Source: Deltaproteobacteria bacterium
GTDB lineage: Bacteria; Myxococcota; Kuafuiibacteriia; Kuafuiibacteriales; Kuafuiibacteriaceae
Reading direction: 5' to 3'
DNA: 64,000 nucleotides
NCBI GenBank assembly: GCA_016703535.1
Contig: JADJBV010000001.1
Span: 992,001-1,056,000, forward strand
The notes beneath the pieces were generated by a model. The model did no database searches and had not been told where the DNA came from. It worked only from the letters and a program-made list of their open reading frames with translations. Each line of letters begins with the position of its first letter. Positions within the stretch are counted from its first letter, which is position 1. A program made the position numbers and the translations under genes. Shown piece after piece: positions 33,484 to 40,676 of this stretch.

Positions 33484-35318
33484 GCGGCCCTCCCGCCCGG
33501 GCTTTCACCGCTGGGCGTGTCGTCGCCCTTGGAGGTGGCTTCGGGGTGCAGGTCGCGGCTGCCCTTGGCTGCCTCCAGCTCATCCAGGAGCCGCTGGCGC
33601 CGGTACATCTGAGCGTAGAGGCCGTCCAACGCCAGGAGCTCGGCTTCGGTGCCGGACTCCACCACCTGGCCCCGATCGAGGACCACCACCCGATCGGCCT
33701 TGGCGGCGCAGGCCAAGCGGTGGGTCGCGATGATCACCGTCCGATCACTCCGTTCGGTCTCCAGCGCCGCCAGGATCTTGGCCTCGGTTTCGGTGTCCAC
33801 CGCCGACAAGACGTCGTCGAGCAGCAAGATCTTGGCGCCGGGCAAGATGGCCCGGGCCAAGGTGGTCCGTTGCCGTTGCCCGCCCGAGAGGGTCACGCCC
33901 CGCTCCCCAACCACCGTGTCTTTGCCTTCGGGCAACGCCGAAAGATCCGGCGTCAACCCAGCGGTGGCGATGGCCCGATCGATCCGGGCCACCTCGGCCC
34001 CCGGATCACCAAAGGCCACGTTCTCCTCCAAGCTGCGGGAGAAGAGGAAGGCCTCCTGGGGGGCGTAACCCAACATCCGGCGCACCTGGAGGAGGGGCAG
34101 GTCCATCACGTCGACGCCGTCGAGGAAATATTGGCCTCGATCGATCTCGACCAGCCGCGACAGGGCCCGCAGCAGCGTGGACTTGCCGCTGCCGGTCCGG
34201 CCCACCACCACCACCCGTTGTCCCGGCTCGATGGCGAGGGAAACGTTGGTCAAGGCCTGGGGCAATTTTTCGCCGTAGGAGAAGGTCAGGTTGCGGAGCT
34301 CCAAGCGGCCTGGGCCGGGGACCGGCAAAAGGGGGCCGTCGGTGATCGAGGGCGGCGCCCGGAAGATCTCGTTGAGGCGCTCCATCGAGGCCATGCCCCG
34401 CTGCCACAAAGACATCATCCAGCCGAGGGCGATGGTCGGCCAGGTCAAGGCCGCCAGGTAGGCCGAATACTGGACGTAGTCGCCGACCGTCATGCGGTCG
34501 TCGGCGATCCGTTGCCCACCGATGCCGAGCACCACCACGGTGCCGATGGCCCCGGCCAGGCCCATCAACGGGAACATGAAGCCCCGAAGCCGGGCCAAGC
34601 GGACGTTGACGTCGAGGTATTGTTCGTTGAGCCCGAGGAAGACGCGCTCTTCGTGGGGCTCTTGGCGAAAGGCTCGGACCGTCATCACCCCGGACAGGCT
34701 CTCTTGCACCTTGGCCGAGAGGGTCCCGAGTCGATCTTGAGCCTCCCTCGAATAGGTGAAGAGGCGTTTGCTGAAGGCCCGGCCCAAAAAGAAGAGGGCG
34801 GGCAGGGGCATCAACGCGAAGAGGGTCAAAGACCAGTCTTGATAAAAGAGCAGCGGCAACACCACCACGTAGACCAAGGCGGTGTTGGTCAGGTTGAGCA
34901 GGCCCGGGCCCAACAAGAGCCGCACCTGGGTCAGGTCGTTGACCAGGCGGCTCATCACCTGGGCCAGCGGCATGCCCGCATAAAAGCGAGGCGACAGCGC
35001 CATCAGGTGGTCGAAGCACTCCTGCCGCAGATCGTATTCGACCCTCCGCCCGCTGTTGAAGATCAGCACCCGGGAGAGGATCCGGATCACCGACCCGCCC
35101 ACCGCCAGCAGCAACATCCACCAGGCCGCGTTTTTGACGTCTTCGGGCCGGCCTTCGAGGAGGGCGTCGGTCGCTTGTTTGAGGAGAGGCGGCACGGCCA
35201 AGGCCGCCGCTTGGGTGCCGATCAGGCAGGCCACCCCGATCCCGAAGCTCAGGAGGTGACGGCGAAAGTAGTCCCTGATCCGGCGGGCGGGTGCCGGCCC
35301 CGCCGGGGGAGGGGTCAC
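33480..35318 (-). CDS. ABC exporter half-transporter with degenerate catalytic site (subunit A)
   Basis: 612 residues from a GTG overlapping the upstream lipoprotein stop as GTGA. A transmembrane domain (about 20-320, starting RRIRDYFRRHLLSFGIGVACL) is fused to an ATPase with Walker A GRTGSGKST, a canonical LSGGQRQR signature and Walker B ILLLDDVLSAVD, where the catalytic Glu is replaced by Asp. This is the classic degenerate-site half of a heterodimeric exporter, complementary to the next gene. The two halves are translationally coupled, which favours equal amounts. Export from the cytoplasm is likely; the cargo is unknown. Confidence 0.93.
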   Translation of the reverse strand: MTPPPAGPAPARRIRDYFRRHLLSFGIGVACLIGTQAAALAVPPLLKQATDALLEGRPEDVKNAAWWMLLLAVGGSVIRILSRVLIFNSGRRVEYDLRQECFDHLMALSPRFYAGMPLAQVMSRLVNDLTQVRLLLGPGLLNLTNTALVYVVVLPLLFYQDWSLTLFALMPLPALFFLGRAFSKRLFTYSREAQDRLGTLSAKVQESLSGVMTVRAFRQEPHEERVFLGLNEQYLDVNVRLARLRGFMFPLMGLAGAIGTVVVLGIGGQRIADDRMTVGDYVQYSAYLAALTWPTIALGWMMSLWQRGMASMERLNEIFRAPPSITDGPLLPVPGPGRLELRNLTFSYGEKLPQALTNVSLAIEPGQRVVVVGRTGSGKSTLLRALSRLVEIDRGQYFLDGVDVMDLPLLQVRRMLGYAPQEAFLFSRSLEENVAFGDPGAEVARIDRAIATAGLTPDLSALPEGKDTVVGERGVTLSGGQRQRTTLARAILPGAKILLLDDVLSAVDTETEAKILAALETERSDRTVIIATHRLACAAKADRVVVLDRGQVVESGTEAELLALDGLYAQMYRRQRLLDELEAAKGSRDLHPEATSKGDDTPSGESPGGRAA

Positions 35319-37186
35319 GGGAAGCCGCAGCCCGCCGGGTAGCTCGTCAAGACCTGGGAAGGCTGGCAGGTGTAGGAGCTGATGCACACCATGTTCATCC
35401 CGAACTCGACGCAACGGGGGTGGGCCACCAACTCGGCGTTGGGGATCGTGTCGGGGCAGGCGACCTGGGCCACGCCGTTTTCACCACACTTGCACTGGCC
35501 GCGGCGGGGCGGGTTGGTGGTGGTGTCTTCGTTGATGCACTCGAGGCCACCGCAGTCGGCGTCCTGCAAGCAGGTGTAGCGGTTGGGCGCGCAGGACCAG
35601 CGGCCCGGGCAACCCGAGTCCGGAGCCTCTGGGTTGCAGGTCACGGTGCAGACCGCGATCTCCGGGTCACCGCTGATCAGGGTGCAGAACTCCTGCTCCT
35701 GGAAGGGCTGGCCGCCGTTGATGTTGGTGTCCACGTTGTAGCCGAAGGTCCAACCCGAGTTGCACTGGCCCGGGGTGCCGTCGCAGGGCGCACACCAAGG
35801 CATGGGCGAAGCCATTGGGAAACACTCGCCGGCCTGGGCCAGGTTGCCGTCGGCCTTCGGCAAGCAGCTCGACGGATCTTCGTAGGGCGAGTCTTCTTCG
35901 GCGCAGCAATATTCGCCGATGGCGCATTGGAGCGTGCGGTCCAAGCAGCCCGGATCACAACACACGCCGATCTCGCTCATGTCGGTCTTTTCGGGGAGGC
36001 CTCGGCACTGCTCCCGGTTGTAGCTGCCTTGGGGGCCGCTCTTGCAGAGCAGGCCCGAAAGGCAGTCCTCCCGCTCGTAGCAGCCTTGTTCGCAGGCCGG
36101 CGGCGACTGGGTGCTGTCACAGACGATGCCCGCGGCTGGGCAGTCGACCTTACGTTCACAGCCCAGGGGCGCGCAGGCGTTGACGTCCCGGTAGTCCTTG
36201 TAGATGCGGGGTTCGGGGCGGCCCTGGATGTTGCAGTAGGTGTTGGGGCCGTATTTGGGGTCGGTCTCGCAGGCCTGGTCGTCGACGCAAGGGGGGTTGC
36301 AGAACCCGTCCGAGTGGCAAACCTCACCTTGGGGGCAGCTGCCGGCGGTGCAGCCGTTGATGCAGATGCCGTTGGCCTGGTTGCACACCGGCAGGTTGGC
36401 CGGGCAGTCGGTGTTGTTGACGCAGAAGCCGATGCAGACGCCCAAGGCGCCCGGCAGATCGTTGGTGGAGCAGCGGGCGCCGCCGGTGTCGGGGCAGATC
36501 TCCCGGTTGGCGATCTGGGTGGTGGGGTTGGCGCCGGCGGGGCAGATCACCGGCTCGCCGCCGCAGCTGCCGCTGGCCTTCTTGCACTGCTGGGAGGTGG
36601 CGTCGCAGGCGAAGCCGTCAGGGCAGCCCAAGGTGCAGGGCCGGCCGCAGGCCTTGGTGCCGTCGTCGTAGGCCAAACACTTGTTGGCGGCGCCGCCCAA
36701 GATCGAGTCCTGCTGGCCGCAGTCGGCGTCGACCTCACAGGGTTCACAGGGCGAACGGGATCGGGTGCAGGTGCCGGCCATCGCCGAACCCGGCGCCTTA
36801 TGGTTGGTGTCGCACCAGGCGGTCAGGTGGTAGCCGTGGCCGCACTCTTCGGGGTTCTGAAAGCGGGAGCAGTCGTTGCAGTCGACGGTGGTGTTGCACG
36901 GGGTGCCGGCGACACAGGCCGGCGGATCCATGGAGAGGTTGCAGACCTGTCCCGGGTCGCAACCCCGGTTGGCGGCGCCGCCTTGATCCCGCTGGCAGGG
37001 CAGGGGCACGCCGCTGTCGGGGGGAAGGCCGGTGTCGTTGACGCCCGAGTCGTTGGGATCGACGCCGCTGTCCGGGGGCACGCCCGAGTCGACGGGACCG
37101 TTCCCGAGATCATCGGTCTTGTCGCTGCTGCAGGCGGCGAAGACGAAGGCGAGGGTGAGCAGGGGGAGTCGACAGGAGGTGCTCAT
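35315..37186 (-). CDS. Large Cys-rich lipoprotein, first gene of ABC operon
   Basis: 623 residues; signal peptide with lipobox FVFAAC, then an Asp/Ser/Gly/Pro-rich spacer with repeated VPPDSG and VDPNDSG units. The rest is dense in Cys, with repeating modules of the CxxDxDCxx..C type (CNTTVDCNDCSRF, PCEVDADCGQQDS, CVNNTDCPANLPVCNQANGIC, CLQDADCGGLECINED), probably all disulfide-bonded. ATG 37186 is chosen as the start of the signal peptide. The stop overlaps the first ABC gene by GTGA, which is unusual for a surface lipoprotein and ties it to the exporter. The function is unknown. Confidence 0.85.
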   Translation of the reverse strand: MSTSCRLPLLTLAFVFAACSSDKTDDLGNGPVDSGVPPDSGVDPNDSGVNDTGLPPDSGVPLPCQRDQGGAANRGCDPGQVCNLSMDPPACVAGTPCNTTVDCNDCSRFQNPEECGHGYHLTAWCDTNHKAPGSAMAGTCTRSRSPCEPCEVDADCGQQDSILGGAANKCLAYDDGTKACGRPCTLGCPDGFACDATSQQCKKASGSCGGEPVICPAGANPTTQIANREICPDTGGARCSTNDLPGALGVCIGFCVNNTDCPANLPVCNQANGICINGCTAGSCPQGEVCHSDGFCNPPCVDDQACETDPKYGPNTYCNIQGRPEPRIYKDYRDVNACAPLGCERKVDCPAAGIVCDSTQSPPACEQGCYEREDCLSGLLCKSGPQGSYNREQCRGLPEKTDMSEIGVCCDPGCLDRTLQCAIGEYCCAEEDSPYEDPSSCLPKADGNLAQAGECFPMASPMPWCAPCDGTPGQCNSGWTFGYNVDTNINGGQPFQEQEFCTLISGDPEIAVCTVTCNPEAPDSGCPGRWSCAPNRYTCLQDADCGGLECINEDTTTNPPRRGQCKCGENGVAQVACPDTIPNAELVAHPRCVEFGMNMVCISSYTCQPSQVLTSYPAGCGFP

Positions 37187-37269
37187 ATGGCCGGGACCTT
37201 CGGGCGTCATACTCCAATCGAACGTCGGATCGGTGGACTTTTTTCGGGGGCTTGGCGAGGTTCTCCCCC

Positions 37270-37938
37270 ATGGGCTTGGAGGTCCGACTTTACGCAGTGT
37301 GCCGTGAGCGCGCCCACACGGACCGAGTGACGGTCGAGTTGCCGTCGGACGGCGACACCATCGAGGGTCTCAAGGTTCGGTTGGGGCAGGCGGTTCCGGC
37401 GCTCCTACCTTTGCTCCCCCTGGTCCGAGTGGCGGTGAACCAAGAGTTCGCGGCGCCCGGCGATCGGGTCAAAGAAGGCGACGAGGTCGCGTTGATCCCC
37501 CCCGTCTCCGGGGGCTCGGGCCAAGGACCCTTTCGGCTGAGCGCCACGCCGATCCGGGCCGAGGTGGTGGAGGCCGCCGTCGCCAACCCGGAGGCCGGGG
37601 CGGTGATCAGCTTTCAAGGTACGGTCCGGGCCCGCACCGGTGAACATCAGGTCGTGGCGCTGGAGTACGAGGCCTACCAAGACATGGCCGAACGTTTCCT
37701 CCGCAAGATCGGCGAAGAGATCGCCGAACGTTGGCCGGGCAGCAAGGTGGCCATCGAACACCGGGTCGGGCGTTTGTTGGTCGGTGAAGTTTCGGTGGTC
37801 ATCGCCGTGGCCAGCCCTCATCGGGCGGCGGCCTTCGAGGCGTGTCGTCACGCCATCGAGCGGCTCAAGGTGGACGTCCCGATCTGGAAGAAAGAGGTGA
37901 GGAGTGATGGTTCGGTCTGGGTCGGCGTCGGCAGTTGA
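37270..37938 (+). CDS. MoaD-MoaE fusion, molybdopterin synthase
   Basis: 222 residues. Residues 1-82 are a MoaD ubiquitin-like domain ending VALIPPVSGG, whose Gly-Gly end is normally the free C-terminus that carries the thiocarboxylate. Residues 88-222 are MoaE (ISFQGTVRARTGEHQVVALEYEAY; SPHRAAAFEACRHAIERLK; VPIWKKEV with the active-site Lys pair 207-208). Together they convert precursor Z (cPMP) to molybdopterin. In the mycobacterial MoaX fusion, cleavage after the Gly-Gly is needed; the same is expected here. The RNA methyltransferase gene starts inside its last codons (32-nt overlap). No other moa gene is in the window. Confidence 0.92.
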   Translation: MGLEVRLYAVCRERAHTDRVTVELPSDGDTIEGLKVRLGQAVPALLPLLPLVRVAVNQEFAAPGDRVKEGDEVALIPPVSGGSGQGPFRLSATPIRAEVVEAAVANPEAGAVISFQGTVRARTGEHQVVALEYEAYQDMAERFLRKIGEEIAERWPGSKVAIEHRVGRLLVGEVSVVIAVASPHRAAAFEACRHAIERLKVDVPIWKKEVRSDGSVWVGVGS

Positions 37939-39199
37939 GCGGACACGCATCGTCGGGATGGACGCGGAGGCCCGGGGCAAAAGCGGCGAGGCTTGCCCCT
38001 TGGTGGTGCCGGGGGCGCTGCCCGGAGAAGCCGTGGAGGTGGTGGTCGAACACTCGGGCAAGACCGCCCGTTTTGCCCGGCTGCTCAAGGTACTGGAGGC
38101 GTCGCCGGAGCGGACCACACCCCAGTGCCGCCACTTCTTGAACTGCGGCGGCTGCGATCTGCTGCACGCCTCGTTGCCGCTTCAACATCACCACAAGCGC
38201 CAGCAGGTGGCCTTGGAGTTGGGCCTGCCGCTCTTCGACGTGGCCGAGGTCGTGCCCTCTCCCCAGGCCTTCGAATATCGGACCGTCGCCAAGATGGTGG
38301 TCGGCCCGGGGGTGTTGGGGAGTTATCGGCCCCGCTCCCACGACGTGGTCGACATGTCCGGCTGCCGGATCCACTCGGCCACGGTGGAGTTGGTCCTCAG
38401 TACGGCCCGGGCCCACCTGTTGGCCGAGGGGCCGGGTGACCTGCGGTACCTGGTGGTGCGGGAGGACGATCGAAGGCGGGCCTTGGTCTTGATCATCACC
38501 CGAGCCCTCGGCTCTTCGGCGGCCGATGCTTTGGCTTCGGTCCTGGCCCAGCTCCCCCAGGTCGCCGAGATCCGGGTGCAAGAGAACCAAAGCCCAGGCG
38601 ACGGGATCTTTTCGGACGGGCCCGAGCGGCGGGTCTACGGCGAAGCGGGTGCGGCGGTGGGGGCCTTCTCTCAGGTCAACCCGGGCGCCGCGGCCGAACT
38701 GTATCGGGTCGCGACCGAACTTTTGGCGCCGGCCGGGCGAGAGGTCCTGGAACTCTACGCGGGATCCGGGGGCTTGAGCCGAGTTCTGCTGGAGGCCGGG
38801 GCGGCTCGGGTCGAGGCGGTGGAGGTGGTGGCGCCGGCGGTCGAGGTGGCCCAGGCCTGGGCCCAAACTTCGCCCTACGCCGATCGCTTTCGGATCACCT
38901 TGGGCCGAGCCGAAGAGGTCCCGCTCCCCGCGATGAACTACGTGGTGGTCAACCCACCACGCAAAGGGTTGGGGCCGGTGGCCGAACGCCTGGCGGCCTT
39001 GCCGATCGAACGGTTGGTGTACGTCTCCTGCAACCCGGGGACCCTCGGCCGCGATCTGCAAGTTATCTTGCAGTTGCGTCCCGACCTGGAGCTGGACTCG
39101 GTGGTGCCGGTCGATCTTTTTCCTCAAACCCGCCACATCGAGACCGTGGTGCGTCTGGTCCGTCGCTCCGACGTGGCCTCTCGTTCCTCAACCGCATGA
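37907..39199 (+). CDS. RlmD/TrmA-family RNA uracil-5-methyltransferase
   Basis: About 430 residues; a cytoplasmic SAM-dependent enzyme that methylates C5 of uridine in rRNA or tRNA. An Fe-S cluster motif is present near residue 74 (CRHFLNCGGCDLLH) with a fourth Cys in MSGCRIH. The SAM-binding motif is EVLELYAGSGGLSRVLLEAGA, then VVNPPRKGLG, and the catalytic Cys lies in YVSCNPGTLGRDL. It has a short TRAM-like N-terminus (CPLVVPGALPGEAVEVVVEHSGKTARFARL). The position modified (U1939, U747 or tRNA U54) cannot be told from sequence alone. GAGGTGAGGAG precedes the ATG; GTG one codon earlier is an alternative. Confidence 0.9.
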   Translation: MVRSGSASAVERTRIVGMDAEARGKSGEACPLVVPGALPGEAVEVVVEHSGKTARFARLLKVLEASPERTTPQCRHFLNCGGCDLLHASLPLQHHHKRQQVALELGLPLFDVAEVVPSPQAFEYRTVAKMVVGPGVLGSYRPRSHDVVDMSGCRIHSATVELVLSTARAHLLAEGPGDLRYLVVREDDRRRALVLIITRALGSSAADALASVLAQLPQVAEIRVQENQSPGDGIFSDGPERRVYGEAGAAVGAFSQVNPGAAAELYRVATELLAPAGREVLELYAGSGGLSRVLLEAGAARVEAVEVVAPAVEVAQAWAQTSPYADRFRITLGRAEEVPLPAMNYVVVNPPRKGLGPVAERLAALPIERLVYVSCNPGTLGRDLQVILQLRPDLELDSVVPVDLFPQTRHIETVVRLVRRSDVASRSSTA

Positions 39200-39335
39200 A
39201 GCTGATCGGGTCGCGTTCGGTCTCTTCGGCGCAACTCGTGTTGCCTTCGCGTGGACCGCTCACGACCTCGCGGTGACAGGACGGGTCGACCTTTACGTTT
39301 CCGATCCGTGCCCTCGGTTGGGTCTATTCCTTGCT

Positions 39336-39362
39336 TGAAACGATTTGAAACGACGTGAAACG
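39336..39362. promoter_or_regulatory. Three TGAAACG direct repeats spaced exactly 10 bp
   Basis: TGAAACG occurs at 39336-39342, 39346-39352 and 39356-39362, so the copies fall on one face of the helix. They lie in the 260-bp non-coding gap between the methyltransferase and the small membrane protein gene, about 100 bp upstream of the latter's ATG, in the most A/T-rich stretch of that gap. This is the usual form of a cooperative regulator binding site. The rest of the gap shows a short TCGATAAAAATCG palindrome (39381-39393) but no convincing promoter boxes. Confidence 0.5.
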
Positions 39363-39459
39363 CGATTGGTGCACCATTTCTCGATAAAAATCGTCGACGT
39401 TGCGTCCTTGTTGCGGACCTTGGAGGGCCGATCGAGTAGGCTCGAGTGGAGGTGCACCG

Positions 39460-39684
39460 ATGAAGTCCGACGACCTTGAACCGCTCCCTCAACTGAGAGC
39501 CCCCGCCCTGCAACTCATCTTGCGTTTGGTGATCGCCGCGGCCTTGGGTGCCGGCGCCTTCACGATCATCGGTCAGATCATGGCCCGCACCGGCGGCCAA
39601 TGTGGCCTGCTCTGCAACCCGCTGGCTTCGGTGCCGATGGGCATCTTGGTCGGCGTGTTGTCGATCGGTCTGGGGAGGGACTGA
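39460..39684 (+). CDS. Small two-helix membrane protein (DUF6132-like)
   Basis: 74 residues from an ATG preceded by GGAGG. Two transmembrane helices (about 17-40, LQLILRLVIAAALGAGAFTI, and about 53-71, PLASVPMGILVGVLSIGLG) flank a short loop, TGGQCGLLCNPLAS. The C-x3-C-NP loop pattern recalls small membrane proteins (DUF6132-like, GxCPxxxNP) often encoded near sulfur or redox genes; this is a resemblance only. The haem lipoprotein gene starts 3 bp after its stop, so the two are surely one operon. Confidence 0.75.
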   Translation: MKSDDLEPLPQLRAPALQLILRLVIAAALGAGAFTIIGQIMARTGGQCGLLCNPLASVPMGILVGVLSIGLGRD

Positions 39685-39687
39685 GCC

Positions 39688-40278
39688 ATGCGTTTGCTAC
39701 CGGTCCTCCTTCTGCTTGTGGTCGCCTGCACCAAAAACGAAGGGCCCCCGGGGCCCAAGGCCTACAGCAAAGATGAGGTCCCCAAAGAATGGGCGCCCCT
39801 GGTGGAGAAGGGCGACTCGGCGTTGGCCGAGCTCCAAAAAGGCCTGATCCCCAAGTTGACCAAGGCCCTGTCCGAAGGCCCACCGTCCCACGCGGTGTCG
39901 GTGTGTCAGGTGGAGGCCCCGGCGATCAAGGCGGCCTTGGAGGCGAGCCAAGGTCTGGAGTTGGGCCGCACCAGCCACAAGCTCCGGAACCCCAAAAACG
40001 CGCCTCGGGCCTGGGCGGCGCCATTTGTGGCCCAGGCCGCCGGGAAGAAGTTCGCCGAGGTCGGGCCTTGGGTGGTCGATCTCGGAGATCGGATCGGCCT
40101 GTTGCGCCCGATCCCCGTGGGTCCGCCCTGCGTGACCTGCCACGGCTTGGCTCAAGGTTTGGACCAGACCTTGACCGCCACGTTGGCCCAGCTCTACCCC
40201 AACGATCAGGCCACCGGCTTCGCCGAAGGTGATCTGCGGGGTTGGTTCTGGGCGGAGCTCAAGAAGCCCGGGCCCTGA
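39688..40278 (+). CDS. Haem-binding lipoprotein of the DUF3365/Tll0287-like family
   Basis: 196 residues; lipobox LLVVAC places the acyl-Cys at 14. A haem c motif, CVTCH, lies near residue 149. The surrounding pattern (AVSVCQVEAPAIKAALEASQGLELGRTSHKLRNPKNAPRAW ... LRPIPVGPPCVTCHG) matches the Tll0287/DUF3365 PAS-like haem proteins (VC..A...RTS.K.RNP.N.P..W...CL.CHG). It is a periplasmic or outer-membrane redox or sensor protein. It follows the small membrane protein by 3 bp. The haem call is from the motif; the role is unknown. Confidence 0.85.
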   Translation: MRLLPVLLLLVVACTKNEGPPGPKAYSKDEVPKEWAPLVEKGDSALAELQKGLIPKLTKALSEGPPSHAVSVCQVEAPAIKAALEASQGLELGRTSHKLRNPKNAPRAWAAPFVAQAAGKKFAEVGPWVVDLGDRIGLLRPIPVGPPCVTCHGLAQGLDQTLTATLAQLYPNDQATGFAEGDLRGWFWAELKKPGP

Positions 40279-40301
40279 GGGGCGAGTGCCCTGCCACGGG
40301 G

Positions 40302-40592
40302 TCAGCGGACGCTGCTGTGGCGGTCCGCTCTTCTGGTCTGCATGACGACGCCGACCGCCCCCGCCGCGGTGGCCCCGGCCGCCGCCGGGGCGTCGACCTT
40401 TTGCCCCGGCTTTTGGCAGACGCAGCCGTCGCTGTATTCGCCGAGCAGGACCATCCCGGCCAACTCCATCCCCAGCTCTTGGCACCTGCGCTCGCAGCCG
40501 GCGGCCCCGTCCCTGACCGTCGCCGATCCGGTGAAGCTGGTGGCGCAGGCGCCGAGCAGCGTGGTGAACAGGAAAAGTGTGAGGGCGCGCAT
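40302..40592 (-). CDS. Small Cys-rich lipoprotein
   Basis: A 96-residue protein from ATG 40592, giving signal MRALTLFLFTTLLGAC with a textbook lipobox LLGAC. The mature part has two Cys pairs, GCERRCQELG and DGCVCQKPG, the pattern of small myxobacterial lipoproteins with a CxxxC...CxC arrangement, then a hydrophobic Ala/Gly-rich stretch (AAAGATAAGAVGVVM). An upstream in-frame ATG would add 19 residues and spoil the signal. It is convergent with the haem lipoprotein gene (23 bp). The function is unknown. Confidence 0.75.
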   Translation of the reverse strand: MRALTLFLFTTLLGACATSFTGSATVRDGAAGCERRCQELGMELAGMVLLGEYSDGCVCQKPGQKVDAPAAAGATAAGAVGVVMQTRRADRHSSVR

Positions 40593-40676
40593 GGGCCCTG
40601 GATCTGCGCCGTTTGGGGCCCTTCCGCAATGGGCCCGGGTTGACTCCAACCTCGGCTCTCCCTAGCTTCCCGGGCC

